64,000 bases of DNA from Larix kaempferi (Eukaryota; Streptophyta; Pinopsida; Pinales; Pinaceae), in the NCBI GenBank assembly GCA_027924585.1, contig BSBM01000917.1:8733501-8797500 (forward strand), in the 5' to 3' direction. Within the stretch, counting starts at the first letter, position 1. Every line of letters starts with the position of its first letter. The notes under the pieces are model-generated. The model did no database searches. It was not told where the DNA came from and saw only the letters and a list, made by a program, of their open reading frames with translations. A program made the translations under genes and the position numbers. Of the stretch, positions 25,511-36,648 are shown piece after piece.

Positions 25511-28347
25511 CTAAAAACTCGTGTTTTTTAAGAAATCATAACCTTTTAGAAGCTGTGATTTTAAAAAACGGGGCAAGTAAGCTTTTCTTATTTCCAGACG
25601 CATGCGCAAACTATAGAAAGTCGTTATGACGTAGAATGTGCCTACTTTTTTGATTCCATTTATGAAATAAAACACATTTTCTAAAAACTCGTGTTTTTTA
25701 AGAAATCATGTAAACATTCTAGAAGCTGTGATTTTAAAAAACGGTGGAAGTAAGCTTTTCTTATTTCCGGACGCATGCGCAAACTATAGAAAGTCGTTAT
25801 GACGTAGAATGTGCATACTTTTTTGATTCCATTTATGAAATAAAACACATTTTCTAAAAACTCGTGTTTTTTAAGAAATCATGTAAACCTTCTAGAAGCT
25901 GTCATTTTAAAAAACGGGGGAAGTAAGCTTTTCTTATTTCCAAACGCATGCTCAAACTATAGAAAGTCTTTATGACGTAGAATGTACATACTTTGTTGAT
26001 TCCATTTTTTAAATAAAACACATTTTCTAAAAACTCGTGTTTTTTAATAAATCATGTAAACCTTCTAGAAGCTGTGATTTTAAAAAACGGGGGAGGTAAG
26101 CTTTTCTTATTTCCGGACGCATAAGCAAACTATAGAAAGTCGTTATGACATAGAATGTGCATACTTTGTAGATTCCATCTATGAAATAAAACACATTTTC
26201 TAAAAACTCATGTTTTTCAATAAATCATGTAAACCTTCTAGAAGCTGTGATTTTAAAAAACGGGGGAAGCAAGCTTTTCTTATTTCCAGACGAATGCGCA
26301 AACTATAGAAATTCGTTATGACGTATAATGTGTATACTTTGTTGATTCCATTTAAGAAATAAAACACATTTTCTAAAAACTCGTGTCTTTTAAGAAATCA
26401 TGTAAACCTTCTAGAAGCTGTGATTTTAAAAAACGGTGGAAGTAAGATTTTCTTATTTCCAGACGCATGCGCAAACTATAGAAAGTCGTTGTGACGTAGA
26501 ATGTGCATACTTTGTAGATTCCATTTATGAAATAAAACACATTTTCTAAAAACTCGTGTTTTTTACGAAATCATGTAAACCTTCTAGAAGCTGTGATTTT
26601 TAAAAACGGTGGAAGTAAGCTTTTCTTATTTCCGGACGCATCCGCAATCTATAGAAAGTCCTTATGACGTAGAATGTGCATACTTTGTTGATTCTATTTA
26701 TGAAATAAAACACATTTTCTAAAAACTCGTGTTTTTTAAGAAATCATGTAAACCTTCTAGAAGCTGTGATTTTAAAAAATGGGGGAAGTAAGCTTTTCTT
26801 ATTTCCAAACGCATGCGCAAACACTAGAAGGTCATTATGATGTAGAATGTGCATACTTTGTTGATTCCATTGATGAAATAAAACACATTTTCTAAAAACT
26901 CGTGTTTTTTACGAAATCATGTAAACCTTCTAGAAACTGCGATTTTAAAAAACGAGGGAAGTAAGCTTTTCTTATTACCAAATGCATGCGCAAACTATAG
27001 AAAGTCGTTATGACGTAGATTGTGCATACTTTGTTGATTCCATTTATTTAATAAAACACATTTTCAAAAAACTCGTGTTTTTTAAGAAATCATTCAAAAC
27101 TTCTAGAATCTGTGATTTTAAAAAACAGGGGAGGTAAGCTTTTCTTATTTCCGGACACATCCGCAAACTATAGATAGTCGTTATGACGTAGAATGTGCAT
27201 ACTTTGTTGATTCCATTTATGAAATAAAACACATTTTCTAAAAACTCGTGTTTTTTAAGAAGTCATGTAAACCTTCTAGAAGTTGTGATTTTAAAAAATG
27301 GTGGAAGTAAGCTTTTCTTATTTCTGGACGCATGCGCAAACTATAGAAAGTCCTTATGACGTAGAATGTGCATACTTTGTTGATTCTATTTATGAAATAA
27401 AACACATTTTCTAAAAACTCGTGTTTTTTAAGAAATCATGTAAACCTTCTAGAAGCTGTGATTTTAAAAAACGGGGGAAGTAAGCTTTTCTTATTTCCAA
27501 ACGCATGCGCAAACTATTGAAGGTCATTATGATGTAGAATGTGCATACTTTGTTGATTCCATTGATGAAATAAAACACATTTTCTAAAAACTCGTGTTTT
27601 TTACGAAATCATGTAAACCTTCTAGAAGCTGCGATTTTAAAAAACGAGGGAAGTAAGCTTTTCTTATTACCAAATGCATGCGCAAACTATAGAAAGTCGT
27701 TATGACGTAGAATGTGCATACTTTGTTGATTCCATTTATTTAATAAAACACATTTTCTAAAAACTCGTGTTTTTTAAGAAATCATTCAAAACTTCTAGAA
27801 TATGTGATTTTAAAAAACAAGGGAGGTAAGCTTTTCTTATTTCCGGACGCATCCGCAAACTATAAATAGTCGTTATGACGTAGAATGTGCATACTTTGTT
27901 GATTCCATTTATGAATTAAAACACATTTTCTAAAAACTCGTGTTTTTTAAGAAGTCATGTAAACCTTCTAGAAGTTGTGATTTTAAAAAATGGTGGAAGT
28001 AAGCTTTTCTTATTTCCGGACGCATGCGCAAACTATAGAAAGTCGTTATGACGTAGAATGTGCATACTTTTTTGATTCCATTTATGAAATAAAACACATT
28101 TTCTAAAAACTCGTGTTTTTTACGAAATCATGTAAACCTTCTAGAAGCTGTGATTTTAAAAAACCGGGGAAGTAAGCTATTCTTATTTCCAAACGCATGC
28201 GCAAACTATAGAAGGTCGTTATGATGTAGAATGTGCATACTTTGTTGATTCCATTTATGAAATAAAACACATTTTATAAAAACTCATGTTTTTTACGAAA
28301 TTATGTAAACCTTCTAGAAGCTGTGATTTTAAAAAACGGGGGAAGTA
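24028..28347. repeat. HOR segment U5, 25 monomers
   Basis: P13-P21 and P1-P10 in order, then a P11/P7 hybrid (near 27311), then P8-P12. It is the canonical 21-mer plus a second P7-P10 run, an in-register gain of four monomers. The P21 unit (25410) lost 3 bp (ATCATAACC) near 25538. Confidence 0.8.
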
Positions 28348-31300
28348 AGCTTTTCTTATTTCCAAACACATGCGCAAACTATAGAAAGTCGTTCTGACGT
28401 AGAATGTGCATACTTTGTTGATTCCATTTATGAAATAAAACACATTTTCTAAAAACTCGTGTTTTTTAAGAAATCATGTAAACCTTCTAGAAGCTGTGAT
28501 TTTAAAAAACGGTGGAAGTAAACTTTTCTTATTTCCGGACGCATGCGCAAACTATAGAAAGTCGTTATGACATAGATGTGCATACTTTGTAGATTCCATT
28601 TATGAAATAAAACACATTTTCTAAAATCTCGTGTTTTTTACGAAATCATGTAAACCTTCTAGAAGCAGTGATTTTAAAAAACGGTGGAAGTAAGGTTTTC
28701 TTATTTCCGGACGCATGCGCAAACTATAGAAAGTCGTTATGACGTAGAATGTGCATACTTTGTTGATTCCATTTATGAAATAAAACACATTTTCTAAAAA
28801 CTCGTGTTTTTTACGAAATCATCTAAACCTTCTAGAAGCTGTGATTTTAAAAAACGGGGGAAGTAAGCTTTTCTTATTTCCGGACGCATGCGCAAACTAT
28901 AGAAAGTCGTTATGACGTAGAATGTGCATACTTTGTTGATTCTATTTATGAAATAAAACACATTTTCTAAAAACTCATATTTTTTAAGAAATCATGTAAA
29001 CCTTCTAGAAGCTGTGATTTTAAAAAACGGGGGATGTAAGCTTTTCTTATTTCCAAACGCATGCGCAAACTATAGAAAGTCGTTATGACGTAGAATGTGC
29101 TTACTTTGTTGATTCCATTTATGAAATAAAACACATTTTCTAAAAACTCGTGTTTTTGAAGAAATCATGTAAACCTTCTAGAAGCTGTGATTTTAAAAAA
29201 CGGTGGAAGTAAGCTTTTCTTATTTCAGGACGCATGCGCAAACTATAGAAAGTCGTTATGACGTGGAATGTGCATACTTTTTTGATTCCATTTATGAAAT
29301 AAAACACATTTTCTAAAAACTCGTGTTTTTTAAGAAATCATGTAAACCTTCTAGAAGCTGTCATTTTAAAAAACGGGGGAAGTAAGCTTTTCTTATTTCC
29401 AAATGCATGCTCAAACTATAGAAAGTCTTTATGACGTAGAATGTACATACTTTGTTGATTCCATTTTTTAAATAAAACACAGTTTCTATAAACTCGTGTT
29501 TTTTAATAAATCATGTAAACCTTCTAGAAGCTGTGATTTTAAAAAACGGGGGAGGTAAGCTTTTCTTATTTCCGTACGCATAAGCAAACTATAGAAAGTC
29601 GTTATGACATCGAATGTGCATACTTTGTAGATTCCATCTATGAAATAAAACACATTTTCTAAAAACTCATGTTTTTTAATAAATCATGTAAACCTTCTAG
29701 AAGCTGTGATTTTAAAAAACGGGGGAAGCAAGCTTTTCTTATTTCCAGACGAATGCGCAAACTATAGAAATTCGTTATGACGTATAATATGCATACTTTG
29801 TTGATTCCATTTAAGAAATAAAACACATTTTCTAAAAACTCGTGTCTTTTAAGAAATCATGTAAACCTTCTAGAAGCTGTGATTTTAAAAAACGGTGGAA
29901 GTAAGATTTTCTTATTTCCGGACGCATGCGCAAACTATAGAAAGTTGTTGTGACGTAGAATGTGCATACTTTGTAGATTCCATTTATGAAATAAAACACA
30001 TTTTCTAAAAACTCGTGTTTTTTACGAAATGATGTAAACCTTCTAGAAGCTGTGATTTTAAAAAACGGTGGAAGTAAGCTTTTCTTATTTCCGGACGCAT
30101 CCGCAAAATATAGAAAGTCCTTATGACGTAGAATGTGCATACTTTGTTGATTCTATTTATGAAATAAAACACATTTTCTAAAAACTCGTGTTTTTTAAGA
30201 AATCATGTTAACCTTCTAGAAGCTGTGATTTTAAAAAACGGGGGAAGTAAGCTTTTCTTATTTACAAACGCATGCGCAAACTATAGAAGGTCATTATGAT
30301 GTAGAATGTGCATACTTTGTTGATTCAATTGATGAAATAAAACACATTTTCTAAAAACTCGTGTTTTTTACGAAATCATGTAAACCTTCTAGAAGCTGCG
30401 ATTTTAAAAAACGAGGGAAGTAAACTTTTCTTATTACCAAACGCATGCGCAAACTATAGAAAGTCGTTATGACGTAGAATGTGCATACTTTGTTGATTCC
30501 ATTTATTTAATAAAACACATTTTCGAAAAACTCGTGTTTTTTAAGAAATCATTCAAAACTTCTAGAATCTGTGATTTTAAAAAACAGGGGAGGTAAGCTT
30601 TTCTTATTTCCAGACGCATCCGCAAACTATAGATAGTCGTTATGACGTAGAATGTGCATACTTTGTTGATTCCATTTATGAAATAAAACACATTTTCTAA
30701 AAACTCGTGTTTTTTACGAAATCATCTAAACCTTCTAGAAGCTGTGATTTTAAAAAACGGGGGAAGTAAGCTTTTCTTATTTCCGGACGCATGCGCAAAC
30801 TATAGAAAGTCGTTATGACGTAGAATGTGCATACTTTGTTGATTCTATTTATGAAATAAAACACATTTTCTAAAAACTCGTATTTTTTAAGAAATCATGT
30901 AAACCTTCTAGAAGCTGTGATTTTAAAAAATGGGGGATGTAAGCTTTTCTTATTTCCAAACGCATGCGCAAACTATAGAAAGTCGTTATGACGTAGAATG
31001 TGCTTACTTTGTTGATTCCATTTATGAAATAAAACACATTTTCTAAAAACTCGTGTTTTTGAAGAAATCATGTAAACCTTCTAGAAGCTGTGATTTAAAA
31101 AAACGGTGGAAGTAAGCTTTTCTTATTTCCGGACGCATGCGCAAACTATAGAAAGTCGTTATGACGTGGAATGTGCATACTTTTTTGATTCCATTTATGA
31201 AATAAAACACATTTTCTAAAAACTCGTGTTTTTTAAGAAATCATGTAAACCTTCTAGAAGCTGTCATTTTAAAAAACGGGGGAAGTAAGCTTTTCTTATT

Positions 31301-31735
31301 TCCAAACGCATGCTCAAACTATAGAAAGTCTTTATGACGGAGAATGTACATACTTTGTTGATTCCATTTTTTAAATAAAACACAGTTTCTAAAAACTCGT
31401 GTTTTTTAATAAATCATGTAAACCTTCTAGAAGCTGTGATTTTAAAAAACGGGGGAAGTAAGCTTTTCTTATTTCCGGACGCATAAGCAAACTATAGAAA
31501 GTCGTTATGACATAGAATGTGCATACTTTGTAGATTCCATCTATGAAATAAAACACATTTTCTAAAAACTCATGTTTTTTAATAAATCATGTAAACCTTC
31601 TAGAAGCTGTGATTTTAAAAAACGGGGGAAGCAAGCTTTTCTTATTTCCAGACGAATGCGCAAACTATAGAAATTCGTTATGACGTATAATATGCATACT
31701 TTGTTGATTCCATTTAAGAAATAAAACACATTTTC
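26272..31735. repeat. Long-range duplicated block, proximal copy
   Basis: Matches 45639-50929 at an offset of 19,367 bp, then 19,194 bp after one monomer is lost in the distal copy near 50.13 kb. Shared private variants include CGCAATCTATAG, CGCAAACACTAG, GAATTAAAACAC, TTTCAGGACGC, TCCGTACGC, GACATCGAATG, CATGTTAACC, TTTACAAACGC and GACGGAGAATG. Confidence 0.8.
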
Positions 31736-33017
31736 TAAAAACTCGTGTCTTTTAAGAAATCATGTAAACCTTCTAGAAGCTGTGATTTTAAAAAACGGTG
31801 GAAGTAAGGTTTTCTTATTTCCGGACGCATGCGCAAACTATAGAAAGTCGTTGTGACGTAGAATGTGCATACTTTGTAGATTCCATTTATGAAATAAAAC
31901 ACATTTTCTAAAAACTCGTGTTTTTTACGAAATCATGTAAACCTTCTAGAAGCTGTGATTTTAAAAAACGGTGGAAGTAAGCTTTTCTTATTTCCGGACG
32001 CATCCGCAAACTATAGAAAGTCCTTATGACGTAGAATGTGCATACTTTGTTGATTCTATTTATGAAATAAAACACATTTTCTAAAAACTCGTGTTTTTTA
32101 AGAAATCATGTAAACCTTCTAGAAGCTGTGATTTTAAAAAACGGGGGAAGTAAGCTTTTCTTATTTCCAAACGCATGCGCAAACTATAGAAGGTCATTAT
32201 GATGTAGAATGTGCATACTTTGTTGATTCCATTGATGAAATAAAACACATTTTCTAAAAACTCGTGTTTTTTACGAAATCATGTAAACCTTCTAGAAGCT
32301 GCGATTTTAAAAAACGAGGGAAGTAAGCTTTTCTTATTACCAAATGCATGCGCAAACTATAGAAAGTCGTTATGACGTAGAATGTGCATACTTTGTTGAT
32401 TCCATTTATTTAATAAAACACATTTTCTAAAAACTCGTGTTTTTTAACAAATCATTCAAAACTTCTAGAATCTGTGATTTTAAAAAACAGGGGAGGTAAG
32501 CTTTTCTTATTTCCGGACGCATCCGCAAACTATAGATAGTCATTATGACGTAGAATGTGCATACTTTGTTGATTCCATTTATGAAATAAAACACATTTTC
32601 TAAAAACTCGTGTTTTTTAAGAAGTCATGTAAACCTTCTAGAAGTTGTGATTTTAAAAAATGGTGGAAGTAAGCTTTTCTTATTTCCGGACGCATGCGCA
32701 AACTATGGAAAGTCGTTATGACGTAGAATGTGCATACTTTTTTGATTCCATTTATGAAATAAAACACATTTTCTAAAAACTCGTGTTTTTTACGAAATCA
32801 TGTAAACCTTCTAGAAGCTGTGATTTTAAAAAACCGGGGAAGTAAGCTATTCTTATTTCCAAACGCATGCGCAAACTATAGAAGGTCATTATGATGTAGA
32901 ATGTGCATACTTTGTTGATTCCATTTATGAAATAAAACACATTTTATAAAAACTCATGTTTTTTACGAAATTATGTAAACCTTCTAGAAGCTGTGATTTT
33001 AAAAAACGGGGGAAGTA
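28348..33017. repeat. HOR segment U6, 27 monomers
   Basis: Order: P13-P17, P18/P2 hybrid, P3-P9, P10/P15 hybrid, P16, P17, P18/P2 hybrid, P3-P12. P19, P20, P21 and P1 are missing in both turns. The P10/P15 hybrid (about 30594-30766) has GCATCCGC and GATAGTCG in front and ATCATCTAAACC behind. Confidence 0.8.
30521..30537 (+). other. CENP-B-box-like 17-mer in P9
   Basis: Same 8-of-9 match as at 34325, arising independently in a P9 unit by TTTTCT to TTTTCG. Confidence 0.25.
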
Positions 33018-33190
33018 AGCTTTTCTTATTTCCAAACACATGCACAAACTATAGAAAGTCGTTCTGACGTAGAATGTGCATACTTTGTTGATTCCATTTA
33101 TGAAATAAAACACATTTTCTAAAAACTCGTGTTTTTTAAGAAATCATGTAAACCTTCTAGAAGTTGTGATTTTAAAAAACGGTGGAAGTA
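33018..33190. repeat. Monomer class P13 (reference copy)
   Basis: CCAAACACATG replaces CCGGACGCATG, and GTTCTGACG replaces GTTATGACG. This copy has ATGCACAAAC; other P13 copies have ATGCGCAAAC. It is the landmark class of the domain. Confidence 0.85.
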
Positions 33191-33362
33191 AACTTTTCTT
33201 ATTTCCGGACGCATGCGCAAACTATAGAAAGTCGTTATGACATAGATGTGCATACTTTGTAGATTCCATTTATGAAATAAAACACATTTTCTAAAATGTC
33301 GTGTTTTTTACGAAATCATGTAAACCTTCTAGAAGCAGTGATTTTAAAAAACGGTGGAAGTA
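33191..33362. repeat. Monomer class P14 (reference copy, 172 bp)
   Basis: GTAAACTTTTC, one base missing in GACATAGATGTGC, TGTAGATTCC, AAATGTCGTG (AAATCTCGTG in other copies) and GAAGCAGTG. The missing base makes the 21-mer shorter than 21 x 173. Confidence 0.85.
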
Positions 33363-33535
33363 AGGTTTTCTTATTTCCGGACGCATGCGCAAACTATAGA
33401 AAGTCGTTATGACGTAGAATGTGCATACTTTGTTGATTCCATTTATGAAATAAAACACATTTTCTAAAAACTCGTGTTTTTTACGAAATCATTTAAACCT
33501 TCTAGAAGCTGTGATTTTAAAAAACGGGGGAAGTA
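33363..33535. repeat. Monomer class P15 (reference copy)
   Basis: Begins GTAAGGTTTTC; ATCATTTAAACC replaces ATCATGTAAACC. Confidence 0.83.
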
Positions 33536-33708
33536 AGCTTTTCTTATTTCCGGACGCATGCGCAAACTATAGAAAGTCGTTATGACGTAGAATGTGCATA
33601 CTTTGTTGATTCTATTTATGAAATAAAACACATTTTCTAAAAACTCGTGTTTTTGAGGAAATCATGTAAACCTTCTAGAAGCTGTGATTTTAAAAAACGG
33701 GGGATGTA
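33536..33708. repeat. Monomer class P16 (reference copy)
   Basis: Near consensus in the first half, with GATTCTATTTATG; this copy has GTTTTTGAGGAAATC. Confidence 0.8.
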
Positions 33709-33881
33709 AGCTTTTCTTATTTCCAAACGCATGCGCAAACTATAGAAAGTCGTTATGACGTAGAATGTGCTTACTTTGTTGATTCCATTTATGAAATAAA
33801 ACACATTTTCTAAAAACTCGTGTTTTTTAAGAAATCATGTAAACCTTCTAGAAGCTGTGATTTTAAAAAACGGTGGAAGTA
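33709..33881. repeat. Monomer class P17 (reference copy)
   Basis: Follows GGGGGATGTAAG; CCAAACGCATG and GTGCTTACTTTGTTG. Most copies have GTTTTTGAAG at the T-run. Confidence 0.83.
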
Positions 33882-34053
33882 AGCTTTTCGTATTTCCTGA
33901 CGCATGCGCAAACTATAGAAAGTCGTTATGACGTGGAATGTGCATACTTTTTTTATTCCATTTATGAAATAAAACACATTTTCTAAAAACTCATGTTTTT
34001 TAAGAAATCATGTAAACCTTCTAAAAGCTGTGATTTTAAAAAACAGGGAAGTA
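33882..34053. repeat. Monomer class P18 (reference copy, 172 bp)
   Basis: GACGTGGAATG, CTTTTTTTATTCC, TTCTAAAAGCTG in place of TTCTAGAAGCTG (palindrome broken), and a shortened G-run (CAGGGAAG). Confidence 0.83.
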
Positions 34054-34226
34054 AGCTTTTCTTATTTCCGGACGCATGCGCAAACTATAGAAAGTCGTTA
34101 TGACGTAGAATGTGCATACTTTGTAGATTCCATTTATGAAATAAAAGACATTTTCTAAAAACTCGTGTTTTTTACGAAATCATGTACACCTTCTAGAAGC
34201 TGTGATTTTAAAAAACGGTGGAAGTA
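34054..34226. repeat. Monomer class P19 (reference copy)
   Basis: TGTAGATTCC, AAAAGACATTTTC and ATGTACACC. Confidence 0.83.
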
Positions 34227-34399
34227 AGCTTTTCTTATTTCTGGACGCATGCACAAACTATAGAAAGTCGTTATGACGTAGAATGTGCTTACTTTGTAGA
34301 TTCCATTTATGAAATAAAACAAATTTTCGAAAAACTCGTGTTTTTTACGAAATCATGTAAACCTTCTAGAAGCTGTGATTTTAAAAAACGGTGGAAGTA
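34227..34399. repeat. Monomer class P20 (reference copy)
   Basis: TTCTGGACGCATGCAC, GTGCTTACTTTGTAG and AACAAATTTTCG. The change to TTTTCG makes this class the closest to a CENP-B box. A plus-strand frame of 60 codons here is fortuitous. Confidence 0.85.
34325..34341 (+). other. CENP-B-box-like 17-mer in P20
   Basis: TTTCGAAAAACTCGTGT against the mammalian pattern NTTCGNNNNANNCGGGN: eight of nine fixed positions match, the exception being T for the first G of the GGG run. Ordinary monomers have TTTCTAAAAACTCGTGT, seven of nine. CENP-B binding is known in mammals; here it is only a pattern match. Confidence 0.3.
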
Positions 34400-34572
34400 A
34401 GCCTTTCTTATTTCCGGACGCAAGCGCAAACTATAGAAAGTCGTTATGATGTAGAATGTGCATACTTTGTTGATTCCATTTATGAAATAAAACACATTTT
34501 CTAAAAACTCGTGTTTTTTAAGAAATCATGTAAACCTTCTAGAAGCTGTGATTTTAAAAAACGGGGCAAGTA
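34400..34572. repeat. Monomer class P21 (reference copy)
   Basis: AGCCTTTC, GGACGCAAGCGC (CGCACGCGC in most earlier copies) and GATGTAG. The SphI site is lost. Confidence 0.83.
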
Positions 34573-34745
34573 AGCTTTTCTTATTTCCGGACGCATGCGC
34601 AAACTATAGAAAGTCGTTATGACGTAGAATGTGCCTACTTTTTTGATTCCATTTATGAAATAAAACACATTTTCTAAAAACTCGTGTTTTTTAAGAAATC
34701 ATGTAAACATTCTAGAAGCTGTGATTTTAAAAAACGGTGGAAGTA
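34573..34745. repeat. Monomer class P1 (reference copy)
   Basis: Follows CGGGGCAAG; GTGCCTACTTTTTTG and TAAACATTCTAG. Confidence 0.83.
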
Positions 34746-34918
34746 AGCTTTTCTTATTTCCGGACGCATGCGCAAACTATAGAAAGTCGTTATGACGTAG
34801 AATGTGCATACTTTTTTGATTCCATTTATGAAATAAAACACATTTTCTAAAAACTCGTGTTTTTTAAGAAATCATGTAAACCTTCTAGAAGCTATCATTT
34901 TAAAAAACGGGGGAAGTA
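34746..34918. repeat. Monomer class P2 (reference copy)
   Basis: GCATACTTTTTTG and CTATCATTTT (CTGTCATTTT in other copies). Confidence 0.83.
34882..34891. other. Representative CTTCTAGAAG palindrome
   Basis: Ten-base perfect palindrome near position 137 of most monomers, containing TTCnnGAA, the inverted pair of heat-shock-element subunits, and an XbaI site. Classes P9 and P18 and the short monomer at 346 lack it. No third nGAAn subunit is in register, so it is at best a weak HSF site. Confidence 0.35.
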
Positions 34919-35091
34919 AGCTTTTCTTATTTCCAAACGCATGCTCAAACTATAGAAAGTCTTTATGACGTAGAATGTACATACTTTGTTGATTCCATTT
35001 TTTAAATAAAACACATTTTCTAAAAACTCGTGTTTTTTAATAAATCATGTAAACCTTCTAGAAGCTGTGATTTTAAAAAACGGGGGAGGTA
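34919..35091. repeat. Monomer class P3 (reference copy)
   Basis: CATGCTCAAAC, GTCTTTATG, GTACATAC, CCATTTTTTAAAT and TTAATAAATC. Confidence 0.85.
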
Positions 35092-35264
35092 AGCTTTTCT
35101 TATTTCCGGTCGCATAAGCAAACTATAGGAAGTCGTTATGACATAGAATGTGCATACTTTGTAGATTCCATCTATGAAATAAAACACATTTTCTAAAAAC
35201 TCATGTTTTTTAATAAATCATGTAAACCTTCTAGAAGCTGTGATTTTAAAAAACGGGGGAAGCA
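35092..35264. repeat. Monomer class P4 (reference copy)
   Basis: CGCATAAGC (SphI site lost), GACATAGAATG, CCATCTATG and TTAATAAATC. Private to this copy and its duplicate: CCGGTCGC and TATAGGAAG. Confidence 0.85.
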
Positions 35265-35437
35265 AGCTTTTCTTATTTCCAGACGAATGCGCAAACTATA
35301 GAAATTCGTTATGACGTATAATGTGCATACTTTGTTGATTCCATTTAAGAAATAAAACACATTTTCTAAAAACTCGTGTCTTTTAAGAAATCATGTAAAC
35401 CTTCTAGAAGCTGTGATTTTAAAAAACGGTGGAAGTA
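35265..35437. repeat. Monomer class P5 (reference copy)
   Basis: Follows GGAAGCAAG; CCAGACGAATGC, GAAATTCG, CGTATAATG, CATTTAAGAAAT and GTGTCTTTTAAG. The most marked class of the set. Confidence 0.86.
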
Positions 35438-35610
35438 AGATTTTCTTATTTCCAGACGCATGCGCAAACTATAGAAAGTCGTTGTGACGTAGAATGTGCA
35501 TACTTTGTAGATTCCATTTATGAAATAAAACACATTTTCTAAAAACTCGTGTTTTTTACGAAATCATGTAAACCTTCTAGAAGCTGTGATTTTGAAAAAC
35601 GGTGGAAGTA
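35438..35610. repeat. Monomer class P6 (reference copy)
   Basis: GTAAGATTTTC, GTTGTGACG and TGTAGATTCC. Confidence 0.83.
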
Positions 35611-35783
35611 AGCTTTTCTTATTTCCGGACGCATCCGCAAACTATAGAAAGTCCTTATGACGTAGAATGTGCATACTTTGTTGATTCTATTTATGAAATA
35701 AAACACATTTTCTAAAAACTCGTGTTTTTTAAGAAATCATGTAAACCTTCTAGAAGCTGTGATTTTAAAAAACGGGGGAAGTA
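35611..35783. repeat. Monomer class P7 (reference copy)
   Basis: GACGCATCCGC, GTCCTTATG and GATTCTATTT. Confidence 0.84.
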
Positions 35784-35956
35784 AGCTTTTCTTATTTCCA
35801 AACGCATGCGCAAACTATAGAAGGTCATTATGATGTAGAATGTGCATACTTTGTTGATTCCATTGATGAAATAAAACACATTTTCTAAAAACTCGTGTGT
35901 TTTACGAAATCATGTAAACCTTCTAGAAGCTGTGATTTTAAAAAACGAGGGAAGTA
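35784..35956. repeat. Monomer class P8 (reference copy)
   Basis: CCAAACGC, GAAGGTCATTATGATG and CCATTGATG. GTGTGTTTTACG is private to this copy and its 7,435-bp duplicate. Confidence 0.84.
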
Positions 35957-36129
35957 AGCTTTTCTTATTACCAAATGCATGCGCAAACTATAGAAAGTCG
36001 TTATGACGTAGAATGTGCATACTTTGTTGATTCCATTTATTTAATGAAACACATTTTCTAAAAACTCGTGTTTTTTAAGAAATCATTCAAAACTTCTAGA
36101 ATCTGTGATTTTAAAAAACAGGTGAGGTA
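35957..36129. repeat. Monomer class P9 (reference copy)
   Basis: Follows CGAGGGAAG; ATTACCAAATGC, TTTATTTAAT, TCATTCAAAAC and TAGAATCTG, which breaks the palindrome. Confidence 0.85.
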
Positions 36130-36302
36130 AGCTTTTCTTATTTCCAGACGCATCCGCAAACTATAGATAGTCGTTATGACGTAGAATGTGCATACTTTGT
36201 TGATTCCATTTATGAAATAAAACACATTTTCTAAAAACTCATGTTTTTTAAGAAGTCATGTAAACCTTCTAGAAGTTGTGATTTTAAAAAATGGTGGAAG
36301 TA
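36130..36302. repeat. Monomer class P10 (reference copy)
   Basis: Follows CAGGTGAGG (CAGGGGAGG elsewhere); GACGCATCCGC, TATAGATAGTCG, AAGAAGTCATG and GAAGTTGTG. Confidence 0.85.
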
Positions 36303-36475
36303 AGCTTTTCTTATTTCCGGACGCATGCGCAAACTATAGAAAGTCGTTATGACATAGAATGTGCATACTTTTTTGATTCCATTTATGAAATAAAACACAT
36401 TTTCTAAAAACTCGTGTTTTTTACGAAATCATGTAAACCTTCTAGAAGCTGTGATTTTAAAAAACCGGAGAAGTA
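36303..36475. repeat. Monomer class P11 (reference copy)
   Basis: Follows AATGGTGG; GCATACTTTTTTG, a GTTTTTTACG tail and AAAACCGG at the end. Confidence 0.82.
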
Positions 36476-36648
36476 AGCTATTCTTATTTCCAAACGCATG
36501 CGCAAACTATAGAAGGTCGTTATGATGTAGAATGTGCATACTTTGTTGATTCCATTTATGAAATAAAACACATTTTATAAAAACTCATGTTTTTTACGAA
36601 ATTATGTAAACCTTCTAGAAGGTGTGATTTTAAAAAACGGGGGAAGTA
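36476..36648. repeat. Monomer class P12 (reference copy)
   Basis: AGCTATTC, GAAGGTCGTTATGATG, TTTTATAAAAACTCATG and GAAATTATG. TAGAAGGTG is private to this copy and its duplicate. Confidence 0.84.

Larger units (their letters stand above)
33018..36648. repeat. HOR segment U7: complete canonical 21-mer, 3,631 bp
   Basis: All 21 classes once each, P13-P21 then P1-P12. The length equals 21 x 173 minus one base in P14 and one in P18. This is the reference cycle for naming classes. P14 onward falls inside copy A of the 7,435-bp duplication. Confidence 0.88.

Noticed and set aside
34218-34400. Plus-strand 60-codon frame, recurring in five places
   Set aside because: It occurs in P20 units because that class has TTTTCG in place of the TTTTCTAA stop. 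Its recurrence follows the duplication of the monomer and not coding constraint.
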